A DNA stretch of 64,000 bases, taken from the NCBI GenBank assembly GCA_013398055.1, contig VZRS01007388.1, positions 647,923 through 711,922 of the forward strand. The letters run 5' to 3'. Positions 25,317 through 38,018 of this stretch are shown piece after piece. The DNA comes from Ifrita kowaldi (lineage: Eukaryota > Chordata > Aves > Passeriformes > Cinclosomatidae). The notes under the pieces were generated by a model. That model saw only the letters and a list, made by a program, of their open reading frames with translations, had not been told where the DNA came from and ran no database searches. Numbering within the stretch: the stretch's first letter is position 1; the number at the start of each line of letters is the position of its first letter. A program made the translations under genes and the position numbers.

Positions 25317-25382
25317 TGGAGACAAGAGATATGGATAAATGCTACAGGCAGTCAGCCATGCAAAAGGAGGCTGCTTTTCTCA
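25317..25382 (+). other. Candidate 66-nt microexon
   Basis: The segment is preceded by a T-rich tract and cccacag (acceptor) and followed by gtaaga (near-consensus donor, 25383-25388). It is 66 nt long, a multiple of three, and is open in the frame that reads ETRDMDKCYRQSAMQKEAAF. Such acceptor-donor pairs also arise by chance, and I know no protein with this peptide. It lies within a 132-codon plus-strand frame (25142-25540) that has no recognised domain. Confidence 0.15.
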
Positions 25383-27843
25383 GTAAGATAACGTGCCAAG
25401 TTTGGGATTCAACAAGATATAATGGAGATAGATCAGTTCAACAAAGTTCACAGTTCTCATTGGATAATATTCTCACATTCATGTCAGGCCCCAAGACAAG
25501 GCCCTTGATGCTGACAACCTTGTCAAGTGGCAAATTGTAAATTCTGCCAGTGTTGCTCCTGTCAGGAGCATTTTAAGCAGAGCAACCTTCAAAGGAAAAA
25601 GTGACACTGTCTTCTGTAAAGCCTGTAAATACCCACTAACAAAGAGCAACATATTAGGAAAAACTTGTGCTTTATTAGTCTGAATTCATCAAGCAGTTTG
25701 CACAAATCTTTCTCAACAGCTGCAACAATTGCAGACTGTTTTAGATGACAACTCAGTAAAATAATCACAAAGAGTTAGGGTTGCTCCTTGACTGGATGAA
25801 AACCTTTCTAAACAGAATAACAGTAATTCCACCAAAAATATATTTCTCTTGGGTTTCTCTAGCAGTTCTTTGAACTTCAGCTCTCAAAGTTAAATGATTT
25901 CTCAAGAAAGCAAGCTTTCCTAGCAGAACGCAATTTTTACTTCTCATATTTGTGGACAAAATTTGAAAACACTATTAGACTGCAAACTATGAACTTCTAA
26001 ACCAGAAAGCAAGTTCAAAGTACCTAAGGTCTTTCATATTTTTTAACTTTATGAATGTTTTGAAGGATTGACTACCTGAATCTGGCAATCAACAAAACTT
26101 TAAACAAAAACCACCAGTGTCTGGTAAAGGTTCCAGGTGAATATTTAATCAAGTTGAAATATGTGACATCTTCTGGGTTCATCAGTCCTTTCTCTAAATC
26201 CTGGAGATAATTTGAATAATCTCAGAGGGAAAATAGTTTACAAAAAGATTACTATGATATTATATTCTTTTCTTATTCAACCAGCATCATTTAATGAATA
26301 TTATCTATTTCACTTTTGCAAATATGCAGTAGGGTGATTTCAAAAGTTCATCTTAAATTATACTAAAAATGCATTAAATTCAAATAACTCCATGTTTTGA
26401 AAAGTTATATTCTTGATCCACTTACATGATACATTTGCCACCTCCTTTCTAAGGAACACAACGAATTTTCCTTTTTACTGAGTAAACAAAATAATGGATT
26501 CTAATCCAGCCTTAAGAATTCCCAGCTAGTTCTGGTGGTTTTGTGCTATACCTAAGTCTGTCCCACAGAAATCTTGCAAAAAATCCCCAAAAAAACCTAG
26601 CAAACTTTCCATCGCTATGGTTGAAGGCCCACAGTCAAGGGCCTCTGTCTTTGTGAGGGACTGAGGTAATAAGAGGTAGGAGGAGAGTCAGAGAATGTCC
26701 CTGGAACTGGGTATGTGGAAGGGATTGGAAGGGAGAGGCTAAAGCATGTGAATATAATAACTACTGCTAGATTACAGTCACACTGCAAGCCACGTGACAG
26801 CTTAAATAAACAGCTAACAAGTATGGCACATTGCTCAAATTTTCTGAGTAAAAACCAGCTTTTTTGTATGTTAGGGCATGTCTTGTCATAGTTTTAGAGT
26901 TATTTTAGACATCTGGAAATGTATTGAAATGAGTACAAGCCTTCCGTATTTCAAGAACTCATATTTGACCAGCAGCAAGGGTCCACATTTGGGAAAGCAT
27001 GAGAGCACATACTTAAATTCATCATAAATCCAAAACCGTTGGCAAATATCTGCAGAACAGAAGTGGTTTTCTGAGAACTCATGTTATCCCAAATTCAATT
27101 TACAGTTCCTATGTTTAAACAGTGCTACTCTCCTGCTGAGAAAATGAAGACTTCAGACTTTGGTGACCAGGCTCAACCCCAGATTCTATAGACAGAGCCT
27201 GAGACTTTCCATCACAAAATTATTGAATGCTTTGAATGTGGTTTGTTTTGTTTTGATGTGTTGTGAGACAGCAATCATTTACTGAAATCTGAACTATATT
27301 TGGATCCTAAAGTCGTAGAAACCCCAAAATTGGTAGAACCAGAGCCTTGTTTTGAATCCATCTGTATTAGTATGGTGTTTGCCCCTGAAGGACTTCAAGA
27401 ACGTGCAGAAAGGATTCCTACTATAGAAGCAATATTTTTAGAAAAACATCAATGAATGTGATGTCTCAGACATAATAAAACCCAGAAAACCCCAAATGTA
27501 ACAGAAATTAATAAATAACAGTTCTTGATTTTATTGAACATTTGATGTAGTATTTACAGTACAATATTTTACAGTATTTAATCAGGGGTTTCAATAAGAA
27601 GCTTGCCAAAACAAATACTATTGGCAAAATTGGTTTATTATTAACCACTGTGCCTTATTAAGTAATTTTAAGGAGGAAAAAAAGGGTTTTTAAAAAAAAC
27701 CCAATGGCTTAACCTAGATGACAACATCCAAACTTGTTTTACTTTCCTGTTTGGCATCTATGAACAAGCATACATTCAGTGTGTATGAAAAATATCTGCT
27801 ATATCATCTCCTAGCTATGGGGGTTCTGGCTAAAGAACTAGTG
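25383..27843. other. Unique non-coding stretch
   Basis: No gene or clear repeat recognised. Mild A and T runs occur, including the A/T-rich sequence at 27655-27700 just before the GGGAAA microsatellite. Confidence 0.5.
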
Positions 27844-27936
27844 AGGGAAGGGGAAAAGGAAAGGGGAAAGGGAATGGGAAAGGGAAAGGGAAAGGGAAAG
27901 GGAAAGGGAAAGGGAAAGGGAAAAGGGAAAAGGGGC
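27844..27936 (+). repeat. (GGGAAA)n purine microsatellite
   Basis: A pure purine tract on the plus strand: imperfect units at first, then about ten regular GGGAAA hexamers, then longer units with four A or G residues. Four or more GGG runs separated by AAA satisfy the usual G-quadruplex pattern. The Gly-Lys repeats in the frame across it (27718-27972) are an artefact of the repeat. Confidence 0.95.
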
Positions 27937-30801
27937 CCAAAGCAATACCCCCTCTTCTGTAATTCAACCTAATCATATGTTTCAGACGCTTCCATTCAAA
28001 TGACACTGGTTCCTCAAAAAAAATGTTTAAAATATTATTCTGTGGAAAGTCCTTGATTTTTTGTTACCCAAACTCTGACAAAACTTCTTTCACAACATGC
28101 AGAGTTGCCTTTACCCCGTTATACTGTACAATCCAAATCTGATGTAGCTATACTACAGTGGACAGGGTACACATTCCCCTAATCTCGCAGAAGTGCTCCA
28201 GTGCAAAATGTGAAATATCAGGGAGCAAACTCAGTGAGGTCCATGTGCCGTGCATGCCCCGAGAACACAGCAGTCATATCTAAGGTCTGCCAAGTACTTT
28301 TGGACAGAAGGAAGAATTTCCAGACTGGGGAATGCAAAGTTGTTCTCTCAAACCCATGGCCAAGGTCTCCAAGGTGCTAGACTTTCTGTAACAGGGTCCA
28401 TATTCTTATCTGCAAATTTAGGGACCCACATGCGGGAGTGTCTTGCAGCATGGTGTATAACATGTGTGGGAATAGGTTTGGTAGGTCGGGTTGTTTTAAA
28501 CAAGTATCACCAAATTTTATTTTATTTTTTTAAATAGCGTTGTGCTATTCCTGGGCTGTTGAAGCAAGTTGAGGAAAATCACCCACAAAGCAAAAGGAAC
28601 ATGGCAAAATGTTCCTGCAGTGTGTTGCCTTATTACATTTAAATGATTTAATGACAAGTAGGGGATTACAGGAAAACACAATGCACGCTGGAGGTAGCAA
28701 AGGACACCCGCTGCCTGTACTGTGAAATTCAAAATGGATTCCAGGAAGGGAGCACAATGCCAGGCTGCTTTAACTATTGCTCCTACTTCCTATACTATTA
28801 TTACTGCTCACCAGTCTTGAAGTCTGAATGACAGTGGTCTGAGCCCTTTCAAACAACAGCAAGAAGGTCAATTTTTGTAATGAGAAAATGGAAGTGGTGC
28901 TGCAGTGGATCGCTGAACCTTACAGTTTCTTCTATGATAAAGTAGCAGTGCTCAATCAAATTATGGTATAGGAACACAGTGACAACAGCACCATGAAACA
29001 CACAACAGATGAACTAACAAAAGCACTGAAATCTGTGTAAACCCAGTGTGATATCTAAGCTAAGTTTGCTACTACTTTCACACTGTAGAATCACTGTAAC
29101 CCCTCACCAGCACAGCAGAAATCTCTAGACCAAAGGAAAATCGTGTTGCTTACAAAGCCACTCTTCTGTCTTCGGTGCTTAGATCCCAGTCACACAGTAA
29201 ATAAAATCTCTGGTTGGAAAGACTTATTGAATGAGCTATTCCAGAGAATTAAAATGCTTCATGTATACAAAACCCTGCTTTGATTAATACTTCAGCTCCA
29301 CTTGTTCTGGGACTTTGGAACTTACTGCAGGTGAGCAAGCCAGCATGAATAACCTCGGGGTTTTAAAATACTGTCAACAGATCTGCAATTACAGTACTCC
29401 AAGACCACAGTGTCTTTGTGCTTGTGCATAAAGCTTCGCAAAGGAACAAAAATTAAGGGCTGTAGGCTACAACTATTTTACCCTTGAAGCCTTGCACAGT
29501 AGTTTAATGAGTTCGAAGTACCTCTGTATCCTATTCACTGCATCTCCCCACTTTCAAATACGGTAATATTAAGGGTAATGCCTAGCAACAATATTCACAT
29601 GTTCATCAGCTTCACATTTTTACTTTAATTTGTGTCCCTTTAACAGCCTAAGTGACTCTAATGAAAGGGAGAAAACCTTAGCACAATAAATCTGTGAAAG
29701 AAATTACAGACACAAACAAGAAATCTGAGGAATAAAGCAACTGGAATGTCAGTAAAATAGTAAGAAATTGTCTGGTACTCTGAAATACCAGCTGATCGAC
29801 AGAAAATGTGTGTTATTTGCTCAAGCATGTCAGATAAGGAGAATTACTTAAAAAGAGCTTGATGATTTTCTTAAATTGCACTTTTTCTAATGAGAATGAT
29901 GGAGAAACACCAAGTAGTACATGCAGGACACTTTCATTCATAGACATATAGAAGAAATAAAAATGATGGATCAACTGGAGAAGTTAGATAACCATTAACC
30001 AAGCCTGATAGATGTATCTTTTTTTAAATTTTGAAAGGAGTGAACTAATCTTTAAAGGCTCAAAACCTGCAAATGAGATTTACCCACAAAGATTTTCTAA
30101 CACACCAACAAGCAGCCGGTGTGATGGGTAAACTTTTCTTGTGCATTTTCTGTCAGTCAGTCTATACTTTAAAGAATGGTTTTGACTATTCATGTAATTT
30201 ACTTACACTCAAGAACATGCAGTACTATTATGCCAGGCAGCAAGGGTGAAAAGAAATACCAGCCCTATGCTCTGATGCATATTTTCCTATATATTGGGGA
30301 CCATCCTTTGCAGTCCCGACTGTCATGGGAAGTCCCACTTGCCTCTGCAGCTCGGCTCTGAACAATTCAGAAAGAGCACATACAAGCCTAGCTTCTAAAA
30401 TGTGAAAGGGGCAATATTTCCTTAGCTTACGGCCTACTGTAATATCATCTAATTCCACATTTATGGGCAATTTTTACCTGATTACTTCTTAAATGTGTCA
30501 ATAATTAATGCAAAATATAATATGAAACAAGCATTAAGTTACAACTCTAATATGTTCTGTATTCTACTGAAATCAAACATTATAAGGAATTTAGATATTA
30601 GGCAACTTGTACTTATCAATAGCTTTTGAAGATCTCACTTAACGTCATGGCAGTTATATTTAGAACACAGTTAGAGCCTCATTTTCTGGCACCAGACTGG
30701 TGAAGATTTCAGCAGGAGATCTTCATGCTCTTGATCAGAATCTCCAGCTCTTCAGCAAGAGTTCTTTTCCTGACTTTATTTTCTCTGTTTGTGCAAGTCA
30801 A
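27937..30801. other. Unique non-coding stretch
   Basis: No gene recognised. The longest frames (28250-28537 plus, 95 codons; 30228-30470 minus, 80 codons) have no known motif. No recognisable transposable element is seen. Confidence 0.5.
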
Positions 30802-30830
30802 CCCCTCCACCCCCGGCCCCCCAACCCCCT
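30802..30830 (-). other. G-quadruplex-forming motif (C-rich on plus strand)
   Basis: The plus strand has four runs of C (4, 5, 6 and 5 residues) separated by loops of two to four bases. The minus strand therefore carries four G runs of at least four with short loops, a strong canonical quadruplex pattern. It is isolated in AT-rich DNA, and no promoter or gene is visible beside it. Confidence 0.75.
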
Positions 30831-32507
30831 GCTTATGTGGTTTTTTTACAACAGAAGTGATTGTGTTTATTTGCTCTTCCAACAGTACATGGAATCTTTA
30901 GGAAGCTTGGGGTGGGACATATGCTGGTTTTTTTTCAAATGGTACTGATTGGCTGAACGGCTGAGTCACAAGACCATCTCCATTCCCTTCTGAGGTTTGC
31001 TACTGTTCCCTTGGCATTCCTGCCCTCCAGCAGGCCAAGATTTGATGCTGAATTAGGAGTTCATTTAAATGCCTATTAACAACTGAAAGCCTGTTTTCGT
31101 GTCCAGTTCTATAAAAAACTTCAATACTTAGTATTTATGAAGCATTTAAAGTGATATTAATGCTGTGGGATCACTAGTTTCAACAGTAATTAATATGTGT
31201 TGTTTGCTGGCATGAAAATGATAGTAACTGTTAAGAGGCACATACTGGAACAACGTATCAGGTACAATATTTGCACTGAGTCGCTTTTAAAATACAGATA
31301 GTGTTTTAGAAGTCATTTATCTTCCCATTCACATAACTAGAACAAGAATCTTTCATACAGACCTTTAGAGAAAGCTAACAAGCTGGATTTTCAGCCCCCA
31401 CAGCCAGTGCCAGCCAGCCACATTATTTGATTCTTCTCACACACCATAGCCAGGTCTTGGTTATGTTCCTGTATCATTGGGCTGAGCACAACAGAAAAGC
31501 CTACCCAGGACATATTTGGTTTTTAAAAATATTAAATCAATTTTTTCTTCTGAATATTATGCACTCCCACTGAAATCAATGACAGCTGGAAGCAGTTAGC
31601 AATTCCAAGGACTATGCTCTACTTGCTAAATACTTCCCTACTGCTACAGAATACAGCATTATTTTTTTAGTTACAAAGAAGCCAAGATTCACTCAAAAGT
31701 TTTCTTTCTCCCTTCAGTCTAAGTCATTTTTCAAGATTAGAATTCTCCTTAATAGCATTTATTTTAATGTTTTAGATCTATAGCTAGAATATCTCCTTCT
31801 TTATGAAAGTCTTATGATAGGCCTATTAGTCTGCAATTACTGCAATTCAAATATTCAACTATTTATGATGCAAAAAGCCTGCTGTTACAGTAGGTGTCTA
31901 TTTGATTTCTCTACTTATATGCATGTATATGTTTTGTGTCCTTAGTTAATCAGCAGGGATATCGCTTAGAGTTTGCCCCTTTGGAGCCAGAGCTGCTTTA
32001 TGCCTAAGGCTAAGGTTGTGGTGAACCTTGCTAAGTCTTAGAAGAGGGACTACACACCCAACGATGCTGAATTTATTCAGATTCCTCTGGGCTGATCCTG
32101 CAAGATGTCTACATAATTTTGAACCAGACTTTGCAACAGTCAAACAATTACTAAGGAATAAAAATACTTGAGAAATTTTTTAGCACTAAGTCAATACTCA
32201 GGTAGACCACAGGGCCTGATTTAATCTAACAGAAATTAGATTTAATGGATGACTGATCGTAGGTCACAAGGACGTCAGTATCAGGCTCACCAGACACGAC
32301 ATACTCCGTGCCTCAGAGGGATCCATGTCTTAGCTGCAATCTGCTAACTAGGTGTACTGTGATAAAATCTGTGACCCAAAACACAACCTTTGAGCACAGG
32401 CCACTTTTAAGTGGTACAGGATTTTCACACTGCTGGGCTAGTCCCATGAATAATAGTGTCAGAGAAGCAGAGTATTTCACTCATGCTTTGAACTGCAAAG
32501 GAACATT
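30831..32507. other. Unique non-coding stretch
   Basis: No gene recognised. A phrase at about 31565-31590 (cactcccactgaaatcaatga) resembles the core of a very old amniote repeat that is clearer at 59134-59230, but is too short to classify. Confidence 0.45.
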
Positions 32508-32539
32508 CAGGGCACACGCACCACAGCTCCTGCAAATGC
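32508..32539 (+). repeat. 32-bp dispersed repeat, copy 1
   Basis: This segment is identical at 31 of 32 positions to 37987-38018, in the same orientation; the only difference is cgca versus cgta. Flanking sequence on both sides does not obviously align. It may be a fragment of an unrecognised interspersed repeat or LTR. A minus-strand frame of 75 codons (32507-32734) crosses it, with no known motif. Confidence 0.7.
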
Positions 32540-33177
32540 CCTTTTTGCAATAGGCTGAGCACAAAGTTGCTGAAAAGTCCTCAGGACTTGGGCTGTAGCT
32601 TGCCACTGCATAGAGAAGGCGTCCCAAAGAGTCTCTGCATGTAAAGTTATAACCAGAGACTGCAGTAGATTCTGTACCTCACCCTTCAACCCACAAAGCA
32701 TTCTTCCTAGGAAACACATGTTTTCCTTTAACACAGCAGCAGCAGTCCTAAGGCAGTGAAGGAAAAATCAGCTCTCTGTTCTTCTGGTGGGAGCAAGCAG
32801 AGGTTTTAAAACAGGGCTCTAGCACCCTGAAGACTGGTATCTATTGTTGTTTGCCAGTTGGATGCCACCACTGGGAAAGGCCTGTTAAAACCATCCTGCA
32901 GCCATGCCACTCTTGTATTTTTCCAAAAAAAATCCCCACAACGAATTTCCCTGTTTAGGGCACTGGGGTTTGGGGGTTTGGCTTTTTTAAATTTTTGTTT
33001 TGAAAAATCAAAGTGATTATGCTAAGTTCTATCAAACACCATCCTTTAAATTATCTTTAGTGCTTGTCTCCAGGTCCAGGGATTATGCATATTTCATTAT
33101 CTTAATATTAATCTAATTTTAAATTTAAAAAATACAGTAAGCAAGTTTGCTAACAAATTATTCTTATCAGAGTCTCT
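32540..33177. other. Unique non-coding stretch, possibly repeat-derived
   Basis: Somewhat less AT-rich up to about 32900, then AT-rich. No element can be named. The presence of the 32-bp repeat at its left edge raises the possibility that part of it derives from an old LTR. Confidence 0.4.
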
Positions 33178-33259
33178 GTGTGAGCACAAGAAATAATAAG
33201 AACAGTCTATCAAACAATATTTTTGTCTGAGAGACAGTTGTTATTTCTTGTGCTCACAC
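33178..33259. repeat. Inverted repeat with perfect 19-bp arms
   Basis: The arm gtgtgagcacaagaaataa at 33178-33196 is the exact reverse complement of 33241-33259, with a 44-base loop. The stem could extend by a G-T wobble at the outside and irregular pairs inside. The RNA would fold as a long hairpin of precursor-microRNA-like size, although the loop is large. Other explanations are a template-switch inversion event or the ends of a small non-autonomous DNA transposon; no TA or other target duplication is evident outside the arms. Confidence 0.8.
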
Positions 33260-36200
33260 GTATTATTGCAAAAGTGGACTGTCCTTTACTGGCTGGTAGG
33301 CTCAGAAATGCTATCCAGTCTCCCAGACAGTCCCACCCAAAATGAGAATTCAGGCCCATCACTGGTATATCAAGGAGTACCATAGAATTAAAAGCTGGAA
33401 TTTCACGTGACAGATGTGTGGCTTATTCCTTTCATCCCACTGAATTTTTGTCATAGGAGTCTTCAAGTTCATAGCATGTCTTTGTAGCTCATTAGTCATG
33501 GTATATATCAGTTGGCAGGGGCTGGATAGGAAACAAGTGGTTGGAAACAAGCTGAAATAAGAAATCAGTAAGAGGTTTTTCAGCTGGATGCATGTCTTGA
33601 TTCTTTGATACATTTCTGTGAAAGTAAGGACAAAGTGAGGAGCTCAGCAGACTGGAGAACAGCAAGGTCACAGATCTTGACACAATACACAGTCACGCAA
33701 AATATATATGGCAGCTGATACTTGGATAGAAAGACAGGTTGCCAGAGAGGTACAGAAAAAAGCTATGAACACCTATCTTTTTTTTTGTAGCCCAGAAGAT
33801 GAGTTAGATGGGTGCTGAACAAATAGAACTGGTGGCTGGTATCTGTTGCCATTTAACAGCACTACTGGTCAGCTTAAGCCAAGGCACAGTCAGCTGCTTC
33901 ATCATAAACATTTTGTTGTCTAATAGGCAAACTCTTCCTCACCACCCCTGCAGCTTCGTTTCTTGAGTCTGTTTCCCTTCTCAGAGCTCTGTTTCCCCAC
34001 ATGGCAACACCATTCCTGTTTCTTGATGTGATCTTGGCTTTCTATTTCAATTCTATGCAAACCTCCACCAACAAAATTCATAGCACCTGCACGTTCCATT
34101 AGTCCCATCGACAGCCTTCTCACTGTTCCAGAGAAGAAAATAAAATGCAGAGTGACTGTGCCATAAATCACAATTTTGTAGGGTATACATTCCATGTTAA
34201 CTGTAGGGAGTAACAGTGAACTTGACTGAGAGCATATTCCTCTATTGCAGCTCATGCACTTCTGTATCTGGTGTGAACCTCATACATAAGCTTCTCCTGC
34301 TTAAAACATTTTACTTCACAAGATAGCTTGGCATTTCTACTCATTCCAAAAGCAAGCCCACCCGTCATCTTCAGCAAGGCCAACAATTGCTCGCAGGTCA
34401 AGCAGCCTCCAGACACTACAACACTATCATTGTTGGTTGCAATTATAATCAGTCTATCCTAGTGTAGGAGAGATGAATTCCCTTTCAAAATACCTTTGAT
34501 ATGAGTTGTTTGATTGAAGGGAGTTTATAGAGCAAGACATAGGTATGTTTTCAGAGAAAAGAGAACAAATATGTGACAGACGTCAGTCACGTTACTTAAT
34601 GCACTGCAGGAAAAAAGTACACTTGAATGCTACAGGATAATAGTTTCACAAAGACATCCAGGGGAATATTAAGCATAGCATGCATAATGGACCCACAGAC
34701 AACCATTCAAACAGATGCAATTAGTAATCAGGGTTGCAAAGTAAACCTTCAGGACAACATGGCTTATCATGTGAAGGGTAAAGACATACATTTTCTTGCT
34801 GCTTATCTTCTTTATTTCCTGCTTGCTTGTTGAGCCATTTGTTTCAGGGGAAAGCTTGTGAGAATGCTGACAAAGTTGGGACAACCCAACAAGCTCTACA
34901 ATCAAGCATCCTCTGGCAGCAGTGCAGGGAGGTAAACAAAAGACAAGACCTAGAAGCATTTCCCTTGCACCTTACCATGGCCTCAGTTTTATTTTGTGGA
35001 ACTTCTGTCACCAGAGCCTCATGCCTCATTTATTTCTCCACCATGCCAAGTATAATCCACCAAAAAGAGGATTAGCTCATTTTAAATCAACTTTGCTTCC
35101 TGCAAGAAGCCATTCCTGTCTCTCTTCCTCTATCGCTGTACACATTCCTGAGCATGCAAAATGTTGAACAGTGAAGCAAATATTAGTTAGTGGTTTCTGA
35201 GTTAGTAGAACAAAGACCACAGTAATACCTGTCTTTACATAAAATATGGCGCTGGTGGCAACAGAGAGGAAGAGGATATAGCTGCTGCTTGCCAGAGGGT
35301 ACCAATTTTTGGAAAAGGAAAACATAAACCAGGCAACACCTCACATGACTTTCTGTGAATGGGAGCATTTTCTGGTTGCCAACCTCTAGATCTATTTTAA
35401 CCGCTTGAGGCTTTGAATGGATATTTGATTCTCTTTGGACAGACACCTAATTAAACCAGTACTGAAATGTATTTGGTCAATTAGGGAGAGATTTAAGGCA
35501 GATACTAAGAACTGTTTATCTGATGTTTTTATTCCCTAGTGATTGTACAGGTCTATTATGGCTCTTAAGAGAAAGTGGTAGCAAGAAATGCAATATCAGT
35601 TTATCAGCAGAGATATCAGCAGTGCTCAGATAAAGTCCTCGTCTTCAATAGTCTATACACAGACACTTTCTTTTATAATGACTTTTACAAGGTGAATTCA
35701 TGCAAAAGCTTTATTCTCAGGCTGTGTCAGTAACACAAAACCTACACAAGATAGCTGCTTCTTTTACTCTGGATGTGTGTGGGGAAAAAGAAAAAAAGAT
35801 TGCTAAATTTGCTCTCTATTTTCCAGAAAATACTTTTGTACCTGATTCTATGAAAGGCTTCAGGTTGTCAAATATAAAATGAAAGAAGCACTTCTTCTAC
35901 TTTCATTAGAAATTCTCAACTAATAATGACAAAATCATTAGGGCAGAACATAGCTATCTGTTATTAAGTGCTTAACAAAATGGAACTCAAAAATGTGTCC
36001 ATATGGAATTCTTGTTACAGACACAAGCACTGTTTGTTGTTGATATGCTTCCCATAACAAGATTCTAAAATACAAATACTTAGCAGTTTCTGTAACAGAC
36101 AGCATAGTGTGCCTGAATTATGGTGTTGGCTTAAAAGCTAGCAGGACCTGCAAGAGCCCTGCTGGACCATGGGCTTTGATCATCATAAATCATCTCAAGG

Positions 36201-37755
36201 CATTATTTTCCATTAACATCTTGGAGATATTTAAGTACAATCACATTACAGTAAACCCCTCTTTTCTCATCATACAGAGTGTGAATGTAACTTGCAGGGT
36301 GAACCTTGTCCAGGGGCTGTGCAGTGAATAAAGCTGTTGTCAATCAGAGCCTTGTCTCGCATGTTGAAGAAGCTGGAGAGTAAAAAGAATGTAGGAAACA
36401 CAAGGGCAGAGTCATGGTTAACAAAGTTACTGCTGAAGAACAGTATTCTTTCTGGGACATTGTTCAAGTTTCAGAAATCAACCTCCCATTTTGGACAATG
36501 TCTCGAGACTCTGAGAATTAGTTCCATTTATTAGCCTTTGTTATGCCAGTTCTACGGCTGTAAAGTTGCATGTCTTTGGGATTTCCTGCTCTCCACAGGC
36601 TGTATTTCACCAAACACTACATTTGTATAGAACTAGTGGAATTTTATTGCCCAGCAGTCATAAAATGTTTTACTGCATGTGCAGTTTCGCACACACAAAC
36701 TCCAAGGAAGTTATGAATATCAAACGTTTTTAAAATTAAATTCTCTGAAAATACAGATAAAATTGATACTCCATGCTACTTTCAATAAGTTAAATTCCAC
36801 TAGATTTCACAGACAAGATTTCCATTCCTTTCCACCTTTACATGCTGCTCTGTCTTTCCCTAATGATAACAAAACAGAGTAACAAGAGAAAAAGAAAATT
36901 TGGTGATTTTCTTGAATCTGCTGGATATACTGCCCAAAATGGAAGGCCTTCATTCATGATATATAAGAGGTCTTCCCCCCTCCCACCAATATAGTTCCCC
37001 AGTGCAAGTCCACTGAAATTGATGGAACAAGCCCTGTTGTTTTTAAATAGGCTTTGAGTAGGGGGTCTCAGTAGTTGTTTATTGGCTGGGTTTATTCTGT
37101 TTTTCTTTGCTGTATTCATACATAATTCCTTGGAATAACATGAGCAATTTTTACCTTTCACTGCTCTCTACATTTCCTCAAATTCAAATGCAGTGCATTT
37201 GCTACAAATGCAGATATCTTTTTTAGCTCCATTTAATGTTCTGGCTCAGTATTTGAACAGGCCACTTTGTCAAGTCAGTGAATTTGGTACAACGAGGACA
37301 CAATTTGTTGCCTCCTTCTGGGGTCCCCAAAGACATCAATTAACTCAAAGCACGAGTTCTGACAGCACAAACAGGAAGAGTTAACCCCCCACAGTTATTC
37401 TTTATATTAGTCAATCCACCCTCCTCATTCCCTCCGTCCCTCTTCATTTTCCTTTCTAATGAACAGGGACAGATACCTCTTTCTACTGAGATACTTCCAC
37501 TACAATGACAATTCCCTGGCTCTCCCCAGGTGATTTACTTTTCAGGCAGTGCCCACTTATTGATCTCTTCTGTGACAAATTTCAACACATGCACAGTCCT
37601 GGCAAATACTTCTGGAGATGAATCCTTCCTGCTGTTCAAAGAGGAGGATTATTTTTATGCGATATATTTCAAAAAATGTTTCCTGGTATAGAATCACTTT
37701 CAATAAACTGTGCAAGAATTTATCTACTAATGAGCCAATAAGAATTACTGCTGAA
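33260..37755. other. Unique non-coding stretch
   Basis: No gene recognised. Minus-strand frames at 33920-34255 (111 codons) and 36838-37161 (107 codons) have no known domain. Around 37003-37035 a short phrase (agtccactgaaattgatgga) again echoes the old amniote repeat at 59134-59230, too short to call. Confidence 0.5.
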
Positions 37756-37841
37756 ATTCTTACCTTTATGTCTGCTTAAATATATAAGTATAGAGTTTAA
37801 TTCTTACCTTTATTACTGCTTAAATATATAAGTATAATTTA
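37756..37841. repeat. 44-bp direct tandem duplication
   Basis: The unit starting attcttaccttta at 37756 is repeated at 37800, with a few changes (tgtctgctt versus ttactgctt, and a difference near the end). Both contain taaatatataagtata. The two copies are adjacent, so this is a local slip or unequal-exchange duplication. Confidence 0.9.
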
Positions 37842-37986
37842 CATTGATATTCTTCTGAACTTTGACTCTGGAAAGATTTTTTAAATTTTTTTTTAACCAC
37901 AAAAATTTGTTGCTTTTTGATAGAGTATCTCAAACTAGAACTGGAACTATTTCAGTTTAAAAACTGATGGCAAATATGAAGACATG

Positions 37987-38018
37987 CAGGGCACACGTAC
38001 CACAGCTCCTGCAAATGC
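37987..38018 (+). repeat. 32-bp dispersed repeat, copy 2
   Basis: Matches 32508-32539 at 31 of 32 positions in the same orientation, 5.5 kb away. The right flank (tggtgttcttgcc) differs from that of copy 1. See copy 1 for possible origins. Confidence 0.7.

Noticed and set aside
25142..25540. 132-codon plus-strand frame as a single-exon gene
   Set aside because: No recognised domain and chance length; only the internal 66-nt splice-bracketed part was kept, as a weak candidate exon.
27718..27972. Plus-strand Gly-Lys repeat protein
   Set aside because: Generated by the GGGAAA microsatellite; no homology outside it.
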